From GCA-2684655 sp045105235 (GTDB lineage Bacteria > Planctomycetota > UBA1135 > UBA2386): a DNA stretch of 64,000 bases. The position numbers and the translations under genes were made by a program. Location of the stretch: assembly GCA_045105235.1 (NCBI GenBank), contig JBGCDH010000032.1:186001-250000 (forward strand), read 5' to 3'. This document shows, piece by piece, positions 43,897 through 53,141 of the stretch (the first letter of the stretch is position 1; the number at the start of each line of letters is the position of its first letter). Below the pieces are notes generated by a model that was not told the DNA's origin, searched no databases, and was given only the letters and a program-made list of their open reading frames with translations.

Positions 43897-44868
43897 TTAT
43901 TCGTCGCCGCTGTCGAAGTCGTTCTCAGCTGCCGCTTTGTTTGGCCAAGCGCCGAGCAGGCTGGAGCCGACGACTGCGACGATCAGTCCTGCGCCCAGGC
44001 CGATGAGCACGTTGGTTTGCTCAAGGTCGGCGAAGGGCACAAAGGCAGCGCCGAATGCCAGCGCTCCGACGAGCGCGGCGCTCGCGCGCGTCGTGCGCAG
44101 GGCAAACCACAGCGCCCCGGTCGCGAAAGCGGCTGCGGCACTTCGGTAGAGCAGGTCGATGCCGATCGCTTGATCTGTCGCCGCCGACGCCGCGGCGGCG
44201 ACTGCGGCGGCCACTCCGCCAAACACTGCCACACTGCGCAGCATCGTCGCTGCGAATGCGGCGCCCGCTTGCTGCCGTGCCTGGCGCTGTTCGATGGCGG
44301 CCAGGGTTGCGGCAGCGACACTTTCGCCTGGGTCGCTCACGGATGCGTGGGCAACCTTGCGGCTCAGAGCGGATGGCGCCTTGGCGCCGAACAGGTCGGG
44401 CTCGGCCCCGCTGCCGGCGTCACCCCAAGGGGAGGCTTGCCGGGGCGACTTTTTGGCCTTTTTGGAGTCGCCCTTCGCGAGATCCTCGTCCCACGGCGTG
44501 GTGCTCTTCTTGCGGGTGCTCTTGGCGGATCTCTTGGTCCCGGAGCCCTTCTGCGCTGGCGGCGATTCGGCGAATCGTGCTTCCGCTGCCGACAGCTTCT
44601 TGATGGTCTGTTTGCGGACCTTGCCCTTCTTGCCGCTCTTGCGTTTGGCCTTCTTGCCTCGCGGTAGGCCCATTGTCTCAAGGTCGCGCAGACGGCGTTC
44701 GCGGTAGTCGACCTGCTGCGGCTGAGACATCTGCTGTTGGAGAGCCGCTAGCTTGGGGTCGACAAACTCCTGCTCTTCGTCCCACGGCCCTTCTCGGCCC
44801 GCTTCGATCGAGCGGACGAGGTCGTCGCTGTCGTCGAGCTCGTCAAATATGTCGTCCTTCGAATCCAT
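43897..44868 (-). CDS. membrane protein with long charged Lys-rich cytoplasmic region
   Basis: A 323-residue protein with a strong ribosome binding site (GGAGG about 5 nt before ATG 44868). Residues about 1-60 are acidic (MDSKDDIFDELDDSDDLVRS), about 65-170 are Lys/Ser-rich and disordered (KKAKRKSGKKGKVRKQTIKK), and about 200-315 hold four hydrophobic Ala-rich membrane segments (SVAVFGGVAAAVAAAASAAT, AAAAFATGALWFAL, ALVGALAFGAAFVPFA, VLIGLGAGLIVAVVGSSLLG). No domain recognised. The basic region could bind nucleic acid or be a phosphorylation target of the neighbouring kinase-like protein; that is speculation. Confidence 0.75.
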   Translation of the reverse strand: MDSKDDIFDELDDSDDLVRSIEAGREGPWDEEQEFVDPKLAALQQQMSQPQQVDYRERRLRDLETMGLPRGKKAKRKSGKKGKVRKQTIKKLSAAEARFAESPPAQKGSGTKRSAKSTRKKSTTPWDEDLAKGDSKKAKKSPRQASPWGDAGSGAEPDLFGAKAPSALSRKVAHASVSDPGESVAAATLAAIEQRQARQQAGAAFAATMLRSVAVFGGVAAAVAAAASAATDQAIGIDLLYRSAAAAFATGALWFALRTTRASAALVGALAFGAAFVPFADLEQTNVLIGLGAGLIVAVVGSSLLGAWPNKAAAENDFDSGDE

Positions 44869-45070
44869 GACACCTCCGCCATCGTCTCGAAGTGCGTCAG
44901 AGGTTGAGCGGGGACACCCCTTAAAAACGGGCCGAGCCGCCCGTCGCATCGGCGACGAGAGATTTCTGTTGTCGAGAAATCCCGCGTTCTCTGGGGAGCA
45001 GATGTCGCCATGAGCCGCTGCCTGCCGGGTTCTGGCGGCTAGAAAAACTCGTCTTCGGCGCTTCGGTTGG

Positions 45071-45691
45071 TCAAATGACGAACGGAATATCCCCGATGTC
45101 GGGCGAGTAGTATTTGATCCGCATGGGGCTCACCTTGCCGCTCACCTGGTCAAATACGTTGATCTCGTCGAGGTCCCGACCGTAGACGTGCAGCGAGATC
45201 GTTGGCTTGTTGCTGGTGTTGCCGATGCGATGGATTTCTTCGTAGGGCGGCAGCAGATAGGCAACGGCTCCCTTGGCGACATCGGTGCCGCGCGACTGCT
45301 CGAGTTCGCAGAAGTCCGCCCGGCTGCCGTCGTCGAGGCGGTCGTAGCAGATTTCCTCGAGCGTGTTGTCGACCATGCCCATGACGCCCCAGCAGGCATG
45401 ATCGTGGATCGGGGTGATTTGGCCCGGCTGCCACACCAGTGACAGCACGATAAACCGGTTGTTGGGGTCCTTGTGCAGAAGGTGTCGGGTGTAGTTGTCC
45501 TGGCTGCCAATTCGGAAGCGCTCGTCGAGCCAGCGGTCGTCCCGGCAGAGCTCCTTGGTGGCTTTGGATACCTCGCGCACGATGACCCGGTTGCTCGGGC
45601 GGCGATCGAGGATTTGACCGATCTCCTGGACATAGTCGGTCAGGCCGTAGTCGGGCCTAGGTTTTGCGTCTGACGGTGTTGCGGTGGACAT
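45071..45691 (-). CDS. cysteine dioxygenase-family enzyme
   Basis: A 206-residue cupin thiol dioxygenase. The iron-site motif TPIHDHACWGVMGMV holds two His ligands, with the third His in ISLHVYGRDL; the Cys after the HxH is present as in related bacterial enzymes. Family members oxidise cysteine, or 3-mercaptopropionate, to the sulfinate. The start at ATG 45691 (MSTATPSDAKPRPDYG) has only weak ribosome-binding complementarity. Divergent from the TPR lipoprotein gene, with 111 bp between starts. Substrate cannot be decided from sequence alone. Confidence 0.88.
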   Translation of the reverse strand: MSTATPSDAKPRPDYGLTDYVQEIGQILDRRPSNRVIVREVSKATKELCRDDRWLDERFRIGSQDNYTRHLLHKDPNNRFIVLSLVWQPGQITPIHDHACWGVMGMVDNTLEEICYDRLDDGSRADFCELEQSRGTDVAKGAVAYLLPPYEEIHRIGNTSNKPTISLHVYGRDLDEINVFDQVSGKVSPMRIKYYSPDIGDIPFVI

Positions 45692-45802
45692 CTGGTGCTT
45701 CTGCGGGAAGATGGCCGGCTGGATGCCGGTCTCAGCGAGGCGGAGCATTCTGACGCCTTTGCGTCGGTCTGCCTAGCTGTCTGGCCAACCCGTTGTTTCC
45801 TG

Positions 45803-47137
45803 ATGATTTTCGCCCGATCCCTTCCGCCGACGCTCTGTGCGTTCGGATTCCTGCTTGCCGCCAGCTGCAGCTCTAGCTCGGCGATCGAACGGAGCCGCGA
45901 GTTTGCCCGCTTGGCGGACTACCAGCACGCCTACGAAGTCCTGGACTCGGCCCGTAGCGAGTACATCCAGCAAGGCGACACGGTTCCCGAGCGGCTTGCG
46001 CAAGAGCACGAAAAAATGCGCCGGCGCGCGCTTCTCGATCGTGCCCGCAGCCGCATTTTTGGCGAAGACGAGGACGGCGCCCTGCGCGACCTCGACCGAC
46101 TCGCCGTGGTGGATCCCAACTACCCCGAGCTGGATACGCTGCGGAATATGGCCCTGCGTAAAAAGGCCAAGCGGATCGTCCGCCGTTCGGACGAACTGTT
46201 GCGCGCAGAGAACTTCGCCGACGCCATGAAGGGCTACCTCGAAAGCCAGCGCCTGGTGCCGGGCTTCAAGCTGGCGGACAAAGGCATTGCCTTGGTCGAG
46301 CAGCGGCTCGCTCGGATGGGAGCGCGCGCCCAAAAGCAGTTCTTGCAGGCCGTGCGCAAGGTGCCGGAGTTCCGCCATATCGAGGTCGCCTGGCACGCCA
46401 ACTCCGTGATCCGTCACTCGCCGGATCCAACGGACGAGCAGCGCGAAGAGGCGCAGCGCCTGCAGCAGCGAGCCCGGCACGAGAGTGCGCTCGACATGAT
46501 GCGTCGCGGCGAGGCCTGTGAGCGCGCCGACAAGTTTGGCGCGGCGCTCGTGCACTTCCGCGAGGCCAAGAGCGTGGACGAGGAGCTCGAGGGCATCGAC
46601 GAATCGATCAAGCGAATGGAGGCCGAGCTCGTGGCGCTAGGCCTGCTCGAAAAGGCCCAGCTGTTGATCCGCAGCGAAGAGTTTGACGCGGCCGACGAGG
46701 TGCTCAAGGAGGCTCTCGAGGTGTCGACTCTGTCGCGCGGGATGATCAGCGAAGTGATGATCCAGACGCGCAAGCGGCGTGGTGACCAGGCCTACCGGAT
46801 GGCGCGCGACCTGGAGGTCATGGGGCGCAAGGATGAGGCTCTGGCCGCATTCCGCGCGCTGATGGAAAAGTGGCCGGCTGGCGTCGAGGACGAGAAGGCG
46901 CGTGCGGCAAGTCTCGAAGTCGACGTCGAGGGCGCGAAGGAGGAGTGGCGCCTCGCGGAGGAGGCCGAGGCCGCCGGCAAGCTCGAAGAGGCCCTCGACC
47001 ACTTCGTCAACGCAGAGCGCTTCTTTGCGTCCTGGCGCGATGGTGAAGTGCAGATTGAGCGCCTGAAAAAGGCGATCGCGGCGGCCCAGACTGCGAGCGA
47101 AGCCGAAGCTGGCGCGGCCGGTGGTGGTTCGAACTAG
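45803..47137 (+). CDS. TPR-type lipoprotein
   Basis: A 444-residue lipoprotein with signal MIFARSLPPTLCAFGFLLAA and lipobox AASC (Cys22). The rest is almost entirely helical with tetratricopeptide-style repeats (EFARLADYQHAYEVLDSARS, DELLRAENFADAMKGYLESQ, CERADKFGAALVHFREAKSV, AEAAGKLEEALDHFVNAERF). It ends in a Gly/Ala/Ser tail. Such proteins scaffold envelope complexes. The histidine kinase gene follows after 132 bp containing an 18-bp tandem repeat, so the two may be co-transcribed. Confidence 0.83.
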   Translation: MIFARSLPPTLCAFGFLLAASCSSSSAIERSREFARLADYQHAYEVLDSARSEYIQQGDTVPERLAQEHEKMRRRALLDRARSRIFGEDEDGALRDLDRLAVVDPNYPELDTLRNMALRKKAKRIVRRSDELLRAENFADAMKGYLESQRLVPGFKLADKGIALVEQRLARMGARAQKQFLQAVRKVPEFRHIEVAWHANSVIRHSPDPTDEQREEAQRLQQRARHESALDMMRRGEACERADKFGAALVHFREAKSVDEELEGIDESIKRMEAELVALGLLEKAQLLIRSEEFDAADEVLKEALEVSTLSRGMISEVMIQTRKRRGDQAYRMARDLEVMGRKDEALAAFRALMEKWPAGVEDEKARAASLEVDVEGAKEEWRLAEEAEAAGKLEEALDHFVNAERFFASWRDGEVQIERLKKAIAAAQTASEAEAGAAGGGSN

Positions 47138-47150
47138 CGATTGGGCCGGG

Positions 47151-47232
47151 CGCAAACGAACACAGCGCCGCAAACGAACACCGCGCCGCAAACGAACACC
47201 GCGCCGCAAACAAGCACCGCGCCGCAAACGAA
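47151..47232 (+). repeat. 18-bp tandem repeat before a histidine kinase gene
   Basis: About 4.6 copies of an 18-bp unit (CGCAAACGAACACCGCGC, with single-base variants) run from 47151 to 47232, about 40 bp before the chosen GTG start of the kinase. The unit length is a multiple of three and the frame is open throughout (N-T-A-P-Q-T repeats), so a longer kinase starting upstream cannot be fully excluded. The copy number is likely to vary between strains. Confidence 0.8.
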
Positions 47233-47269
47233 ATGTGCCGGCCGATCGCCGGCCGGGCATAATCGCGCT

Positions 47270-49138
47270 GTGCACGCCCTGTCCCTGGCAAGCCGGTTTC
47301 TGATCACCCTGGTGGTGTCGGCGGTCTTGCCTCTGCTGCTCTACGGCTGGTTCTCGCTGCGCGGCATGCGGGATCAGATTGATGAGCAGGTTGTGCGCGT
47401 GTTCCTGCCGCAGCTGGCGCAGGACTATGCGCAAAAGATCGAGACGCGGCTCGAGCGCGCCGATCAAGCATGCGCCGTCATCCGGGAGATCGCACGCCGC
47501 GCGCTCAACGAGCCGGATTCGATCGATGCGTTCGCCGAGCAGGTCGAGTTCGTGCCCAACCTGCTGAGCGAGTTTGTCGACCTGCTGATGCTGGCCAACG
47601 CCGACGGCGACATTGTGTTCTGGCAGGACGGCCACCACCTGGACCCAAGCGCCCACGAACGGCGCGCGGCTCTGATCCCGAGCAACGTCGGCGAGGCGGA
47701 GTGGTTTGCCCTGGCGCAGCGTGAGCGCGGCATGCACCTGCTGCCGTGGCGGCGTTCGCCCTATCTGCACCGCGGGGTCGCCTTTCGTTCGATGGATCCC
47801 GGCAGCTACCACCTGGGACTGGTGATGGATGTGCCGTGCCGCGACGGCCGCACGGGGGCGCTATTTGCTCTGCTGCGCTGGTCCGAAGTGCAGGCGGTCA
47901 TCGACGAAGCCCAGCTGGTTTTGACCGACGAAGCCCGGCTGCCATCTGCGGAGGTGTTCCTGTTGGGGCGCTCAGGCACAGTCCAGGCGCACACGGACCG
48001 AGCGTTCTATGGCTTGCCGCTCGAGCCGGCTGCGCTCGCGGTGCGGCTGGCGTCGGCCAGTGAGTTCGGCCGCTGCGCGTCGAACTGGCGCGACGGCGCC
48101 CGCTGGCGCGTCGGCTACGCGCCGGGCGGCGGCGGCGGCGCCCGTTCGTTCGTGCTTGGCGTGGCGGTGCCCGAGGCGGAGCTGTTCGCCGCCAGCAACG
48201 CTTTTGAACGCGTGCTGATCGTTGCGATTCTGGTCTCGGTGCTCGTGCTGGTTGTCTGGTCGCTGCTCGCGTCGCGCACGATTGTCGCGCCGGTGAAGGC
48301 GTTGGTTGCGGCAACGAGGCGGGTGGCGCGCGGCGATCTCGACGTGCACGTTTCCGAACGCGGCGGACCGGAGCTCGGCGAACTCGCTGCCGCGTTCAAC
48401 CAAATGGCGTCCGAGCTGCAGGTCGGCCGAGAGCGCCTTGCGCATGCCGAGCGCGACCAGGCTTGGGCGGAGATGGCGCGGCAGGTTGCGCACGAGGTCA
48501 AGAATCCGCTGCAGCCCATGCGGATGACGGCGCAGCTGCTGCAGCGGGCGCGCAACGAGCAGGATCCCCGGGCCGAGCAGGTCGCCGACCGGCTCGCGCG
48601 CACCGTGCTAGAGCAAACCGAAGCGCTCGATCGCATCGCGAGCGACTTCCGTTCGTTTGCCGGGGTCGCGCCTGCTCAAAAAGAGGTCGTCGTCGTCGAC
48701 GATTGGCTGGCGGAGCTGGGGGAGCGCACCGAAGAGCTCTTTGGTGGCCGGCCGTTGACGCTTTCGTTTGAGCCGGGGGCCGTTGGCGGGCGCTTTGCGA
48801 TCGACCAGGCTTCGATGGCGCGCGTCTTCGTCAACCTCGTGCAAAACGCCATCGAGGCGGCGCCTCGACCGGTGCGCGTCCAGCTCCAGTCGCAAATGGT
48901 CGGCGAACGGATCTTGATCCGGGTGCGCGACGATGGTCCCGGTATCTCCGCTGAGGTCCGTGACAAGCTGTTCGATCCCTACTTCACGACCAAGTCGTCG
49001 GGCACCGGGCTCGGCCTAGCGATTTGCCGGCGACTCTTGGAGGCGCACGGTGGCAGCATCCGGCTGCGCGCGACCAGCCCTGGCGAGACTGTGTTTGAGC
49101 TGGAACTGCCGGCTGCGGTGCTGCCGGAGCCTTGTTGA
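47270..49138 (+). CDS. membrane sensor histidine kinase (NtrY-like layout)
   Basis: A 622-residue kinase from GTG 47270. It has a membrane segment near 7-30 (FLITLVVSAVLPLLLYGWF), a periplasmic cache-like sensor to about 295, a second membrane segment (VLIVAILVSVLVLVVWSLLA), a HAMP domain (APVKALVAATRRVARGDLDV), a HisKA domain with the H-box MARQVAHEVKNPLQPMRMTA (His near 407), and a GHKL ATPase with N box NLVQNAIEAAP, DDGPGIS, FDPYFTTKSSGTGLGL and HGGSI. All catalytic boxes are intact. No response regulator is adjacent. The frame upstream contains a tandem repeat and is not taken as coding. Confidence 0.92.
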   Translation: MHALSLASRFLITLVVSAVLPLLLYGWFSLRGMRDQIDEQVVRVFLPQLAQDYAQKIETRLERADQACAVIREIARRALNEPDSIDAFAEQVEFVPNLLSEFVDLLMLANADGDIVFWQDGHHLDPSAHERRAALIPSNVGEAEWFALAQRERGMHLLPWRRSPYLHRGVAFRSMDPGSYHLGLVMDVPCRDGRTGALFALLRWSEVQAVIDEAQLVLTDEARLPSAEVFLLGRSGTVQAHTDRAFYGLPLEPAALAVRLASASEFGRCASNWRDGARWRVGYAPGGGGGARSFVLGVAVPEAELFAASNAFERVLIVAILVSVLVLVVWSLLASRTIVAPVKALVAATRRVARGDLDVHVSERGGPELGELAAAFNQMASELQVGRERLAHAERDQAWAEMARQVAHEVKNPLQPMRMTAQLLQRARNEQDPRAEQVADRLARTVLEQTEALDRIASDFRSFAGVAPAQKEVVVVDDWLAELGERTEELFGGRPLTLSFEPGAVGGRFAIDQASMARVFVNLVQNAIEAAPRPVRVQLQSQMVGERILIRVRDDGPGISAEVRDKLFDPYFTTKSSGTGLGLAICRRLLEAHGGSIRLRATSPGETVFELELPAAVLPEPC

Positions 49139-49406
49139 GCAGACCGCATCCAGTCCGGCGAGCCCGAGCGCATAGGCCCAGGAAGGGGAATTCCCCGAAA
49201 ATACGGCTGCGGCGGGGCGCATGCGCCAGCCGGGCGCGCATCCGCTTGTGCGCGGTCTGCGATCTCTTTCCCGGTCCCCGCCGCTTCGACATTCCGCGAC
49301 CCGGACCGGCCACTTCTAGCGGGCGCTTGCCCTTCGCCGCTCCCACGCTCTCCATGCCCGCCGCCGAAACGCGATTCTCGCGGACAGGCTGCGGTCCCTC
49401 CTCACC
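49139..49406. other. intergenic region with two perfect palindromes
   Basis: The 268 bp between the histidine kinase and the giant CRD gene contain two perfect 12-bp palindromes, GGGGAATTCCCC at 49185-49196 and GGCGCATGCGCC at 49216-49227, 31 bp apart start to start. They may be regulator binding sites or arms of RNA hairpins. No gene is seen here. Confidence 0.5.
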
Positions 49407-52400
49407 ATGCAGAACCGAGCCGTTCTTGTTCTCGTGCTCGTCGTTGCCGCCGCAGTCCTGATTGGGATTCTCGGTTTCGGCGGCGACGTTGGCGCTCCTC
49501 AGCTTCCGGGCGCCCCCGGCGTAGACGCGTCGGACGCCGCCGGCATTGCGACGGCATCCGCCAGCGAGTCGGACGGCGCAGCAGCGCCTGCCGGCGCCAA
49601 TCTCGAGCGGGAGGACGTCGCCGCGGCCGGGCTCGCCGCCAGCACGGGGGTGCGGGGCATCGTCGTCGACGGCAAGACGGGGCAGCCTTTGGGCGGCATC
49701 CGCGTCGTGGCGGTGAAAGATCAGCCTTCGCTGGCGCCGCTCGTCGATCGCTTTCGCGGGATGTTCCAGCAGGGCATGTTCGTCGATACGCGCGCGGAGC
49801 GGCGGGAACTCGCACGCACCGTCAGCAATCCCGATGGCTCCTTCGAGCTGCTGGGCGTCAAGCCGGGGCGCGTTTGGCTCGACGGCGTCAGCGATGGTTG
49901 GTTTGTGCGCACGCCGGCAGCGGCCCGCGTGGCCAAAGGCCAGATCGTCGAGGGCATTGAGCTGCGCGCGTCGCCCGGCGGGCGACTGCGCGGCATCGTG
50001 CTGGGGGCCGACGGCGGTCCGGTAGCTGGCGCCGACGTCAGCGTGCGACCCGGCCTCAACGCATTCCTCGGCCAGATCACCGACCGCCAGTATCGCTGGC
50101 TCAACACGGTCGCCGACAAGAATGGTCGCTTCGACATCCCCGGCGTGCCGGCCGGCCAGGGCTACACCGTGTCGGCTTCGGGCGAGTCGATCGCCCTCGA
50201 AGAAGTGCACGGGGTTGCCGTTGCGACCGGCCAGGTGACGACGCTGACCGTGCAGGGGCATCGAGGCGCCTTGGTTGCAGGGACCGTCTACGGGGTCGAT
50301 GGCGAGCCGTTCGCCGGTGCCAGCGTCGCGATGATCTACCTCGACATCAGCCGCGTTTTGTTCTCGGCAGACGGCCGCACCGAGCCGCTCGTCACCGACG
50401 AACAGGGCCGCTTCCGCATCGAGCACGTCGGCTCTGGGCGGGTCGCGTTTGTCGCGGCCGGCGAGGGGCTGGCGCCAAGCAATATCGTGGACCTCGCGGT
50501 TGTGGATGACGGTATCTACGACGATCTGGAGCTGCAGCTCGGGGACGGCGCGGCCGTCGCGGGGCGTGTCGTCGATGACCAAGACAACCCGGTGGTCGGT
50601 GCGGTCGTGGCGGTGCGCCCATTCGAGCGCCCCAACGATCCGCAGTTCCTCAAGATGATGCTGAAGATCCGCCGCGTCGAGACGACGACCGACGCAGACG
50701 GCCGCTTCGTCGCCAAGGGGCTTACCGGCGATCGCCTGCGCATCGAAGCCAGCAAGGCCGGCTACACGACGGCGATCGTCTCTGGCGTCGAGTTGACCGA
50801 TCCCGACATTGTCGTGCGCGTGCAGCGCGGCGTCACGATTCGCGGCCGGGTTGTGCTCGGCAGTGACGATCCCCAGCCGGTGACGCGCTTCCGCATCGAA
50901 ACGCGCACGCGCGAAGTGCCCAAGGACAAGGAAGGCAATGTGATCGCCATCGCCATCGGCGCGAGCGAGCCGCGCGGGCAGCGCCGTCGCGGCGGGCCGC
51001 CGTGGCGGCGGAACCGCGGCAAGCGCACCCGTCAGCTGCCCGAGGGCATGCGCTCCGAGGACCGCAGCATGGGCGGCAGTTGGCGCGAACTGCAGTCGGA
51101 TGACGGCACCTTTGAGCTGACCGGGATCCCTCCGGGTCGCGTGCGATTGCGGCTGCGCGCCGACGGCTTCTTGCCACCGGAGAACCAGACCTTCGATTTC
51201 GAGCCTGGCTCGGTCAACGAGGACATCGTCTTTGTTTGTGGTGCGGGCGTGCCGGTTTCGGGTCGTGTGGTGGACGCCAGTGGTGCGCCGGTCAGCGATG
51301 CGCAGGTCACCGCCTACAAGAAGAAGGGCGAGGGCGAGAGCGAGCGCGGCCGCGGCCCGTTCAATTTCAAGATCGATCAGGAAGACTTCGACTTCCTGGC
51401 GCTGTCCACCAACCAGCGCGCCGCGCTGACGAGAAGCGACGGTTCGTTCACGGTGCCCGCACTCGCGTCCGGCGAATACCGGTTTACGGCGCGGCACCCG
51501 GACATGGCCAAGGCCTCTGCGACGAAGGTGATGATCGCCGAAAACACACCGCCGCCGCTCGTCGAAATCGTCATCGACGCCGGCGGCGCGGTCGAAGGCT
51601 CCGTGACCGGGCTCGGCATGCGGCCGCTTGCCGACGCGCTGATGGTGGCCTTTAGCCTGCAAGCCGGCTCGATGCGCAGCGGTACGACCGACGCGCGCGG
51701 CTACTACCGAATCGATGGATTGCCACCCGGCCAGTACGCTGTCGTCAAGTCACGCCTCGACGAGCGCGCCGACAACATCGGGCTCGAGCTGATGAGCAAC
51801 ATGCGGCTCAAGACCGTCACCGTGCGGCGCGGCAAGACCGCGCGGCTCGACGTGCACGACGAGGGCGAAGAAGGCGTGCGCGTGTTCGGCACCGTGCGCG
51901 AAAACGGCGAACCCGTGCCGCGCGCCCTGATCACGCTGCTCGGCAGCGATCGCCAGGGATTGCTCGGCATGGGCGTGCGCGCCAACGCCGCCGACCTCGA
52001 GGGGCGCTACCAGCTCGTCGGCATCGCGCCGGGCGATTATGTCATGCAGGTGACGCGCTTTCAGGGGCAGCCGGTGCAGACCACGTTCGAGATCACGGTG
52101 CCGGACGAAGTGCGCGAATACGCGTTCGACATCTCCCTGCCGACGAGTGAGCTGAGCGGCCGCGTGCTCGACTCCAGCGGCAATCCGGTTGCGGGCATAG
52201 GCGTCAGCCTCGGCAGCGACGAAAGCGGCCTCAGTGGTGCGGGCGGACTCGTTGGCATGATTGCGCAAAACGGCTTGAGCCGCGCACGAACCGACGACAA
52301 CGGTGAGTTCACGATGAAGTCGGTTGCGGCTGGCACCTACCGGCTGACCGCCGGAGCCCGCGCCGCTGGCAGGGAGCGCCGCAGCCGCCGGCGCGGCGGC

Positions 52401-53141
52401 GAGGACGAGCCGCGCTATGGCGAAGCCAGCCTGGACGGCGTGTTCGTCGACGGTGTCCGCAACGTGGGCGATCTGGTCGTGACGGTGCCGCTCGCCGGCA
52501 GCATTGCCGGCACAGTGCTCGATGGCTCGGGGGCACCGGTTTCGGGCGCCGAGATCGTCTTTGATCGCACGGATCAAAAGAAGCGTCGTCGCGGCGGCGG
52601 CAATCCACTGCTCGATCTGTTTGGCTCGCAGCAGCCCATCCGAACCGGCGAAGATGGTGCCTTCGCCATCGAAGGGCTCACGCCCGGCACCTACGCGATC
52701 CGGGTGGAGAGTGACGCTCTCGAGGCCGGCAAGGCTGACGACGTTGTGGTCTACGAAGGCGCGGCAACCGACGTGCAGCTGCAGGTTGTGCAGGGTGCGA
52801 CGCTGCGCGTGCGCGCCGTCAACGTGGCCAAGGAGAGCATTCCGTTTGGCAACTTCTCGCTGCTCGACGGCAAGGGCAAGCCGGTGGTCAGTCGGGTGTC
52901 GACGCTCAGCGTGATGAAGCGGCTGATGGGCCGCCGCGACGAAGTCGAAGACTCTGGCTGGTACACGTTTGGTAGCGTGCCGCCGGATACCTACACGTTG
53001 ATCCTGCGCGAGAAGGGGCAGCCCGAAGTGCGCTTGACGCGCACCATCCGTGACGGCGAGACGGTGGAGTGGGACATCGATGTGGGCGCGGAGCTGGCGG
53101 CTCGCGGCAGCGCCGCAGGCCAAGGAGCGGGGGGCAAATGA
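49407..53141 (+). CDS. giant membrane-anchored CRD-repeat protein
   Basis: A 1244-residue protein with one N-terminal anchor (AVLVLVLVVAAAVLIGILGF, residues 5-24), an Ala/Asp-rich spacer, then about ten carboxypeptidase-regulatory-like beta domains recognisable by their first strands. Examples: VRGIVVDGKTGQPLGGIRVV, LRGIVLGADGGPVAGADVSV, VAGTVYGVDGEPFAGASVAM, VAGRVVDDQDNPVVGAVVAV, VSGRVVDASGAPVSDAQVTA, LSGRVLDSSGNPVAGIGVSL and IAGTVLDGSGAPVSGAEIVF. Some basic insertions (RGQRRRGGPPWRRNRGKRTR) lie between domains. No enzyme domain is present. The stop overlaps the esterase start by 4 bp, so the two proteins are made together. Probably an elongated periplasmic or surface fibre. Confidence 0.88.
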   Translation: MQNRAVLVLVLVVAAAVLIGILGFGGDVGAPQLPGAPGVDASDAAGIATASASESDGAAAPAGANLEREDVAAAGLAASTGVRGIVVDGKTGQPLGGIRVVAVKDQPSLAPLVDRFRGMFQQGMFVDTRAERRELARTVSNPDGSFELLGVKPGRVWLDGVSDGWFVRTPAAARVAKGQIVEGIELRASPGGRLRGIVLGADGGPVAGADVSVRPGLNAFLGQITDRQYRWLNTVADKNGRFDIPGVPAGQGYTVSASGESIALEEVHGVAVATGQVTTLTVQGHRGALVAGTVYGVDGEPFAGASVAMIYLDISRVLFSADGRTEPLVTDEQGRFRIEHVGSGRVAFVAAGEGLAPSNIVDLAVVDDGIYDDLELQLGDGAAVAGRVVDDQDNPVVGAVVAVRPFERPNDPQFLKMMLKIRRVETTTDADGRFVAKGLTGDRLRIEASKAGYTTAIVSGVELTDPDIVVRVQRGVTIRGRVVLGSDDPQPVTRFRIETRTREVPKDKEGNVIAIAIGASEPRGQRRRGGPPWRRNRGKRTRQLPEGMRSEDRSMGGSWRELQSDDGTFELTGIPPGRVRLRLRADGFLPPENQTFDFEPGSVNEDIVFVCGAGVPVSGRVVDASGAPVSDAQVTAYKKKGEGESERGRGPFNFKIDQEDFDFLALSTNQRAALTRSDGSFTVPALASGEYRFTARHPDMAKASATKVMIAENTPPPLVEIVIDAGGAVEGSVTGLGMRPLADALMVAFSLQAGSMRSGTTDARGYYRIDGLPPGQYAVVKSRLDERADNIGLELMSNMRLKTVTVRRGKTARLDVHDEGEEGVRVFGTVRENGEPVPRALITLLGSDRQGLLGMGVRANAADLEGRYQLVGIAPGDYVMQVTRFQGQPVQTTFEITVPDEVREYAFDISLPTSELSGRVLDSSGNPVAGIGVSLGSDESGLSGAGGLVGMIAQNGLSRARTDDNGEFTMKSVAAGTYRLTAGARAAGRERRSRRRGGEDEPRYGEASLDGVFVDGVRNVGDLVVTVPLAGSIAGTVLDGSGAPVSGAEIVFDRTDQKKRRRGGGNPLLDLFGSQQPIRTGEDGAFAIEGLTPGTYAIRVESDALEAGKADDVVVYEGAATDVQLQVVQGATLRVRAVNVAKESIPFGNFSLLDGKGKPVVSRVSTLSVMKRLMGRRDEVEDSGWYTFGSVPPDTYTLILREKGQPEVRLTRTIRDGETVEWDIDVGAELAARGSAAGQGAGGK

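Noticed and set aside
44940..45070. Possible intrinsic terminator (GCCGC...GCGGC followed by AAAAA)
   Set aside because: The stem is imperfect with a long loop, and on the transcribed (minus) strand the T-run would precede the stem, so it does not fit a terminator.
47151..47232. Possible CRISPR or iteron origin in the 18-bp repeats
   Set aside because: Units are contiguous with no spacers, and no replication protein gene, DnaA-box cluster or AT-rich region is adjacent.
48984..51662. 892-codon minus-strand open frame
   Set aside because: It is antisense to the histidine kinase and the giant CRD protein, both with clear domains; composition is that of a shadow frame.
51750..53123. 457-codon minus-strand open frame
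   Set aside because: Antisense to the CRD repeats; no motif and no plausible start.
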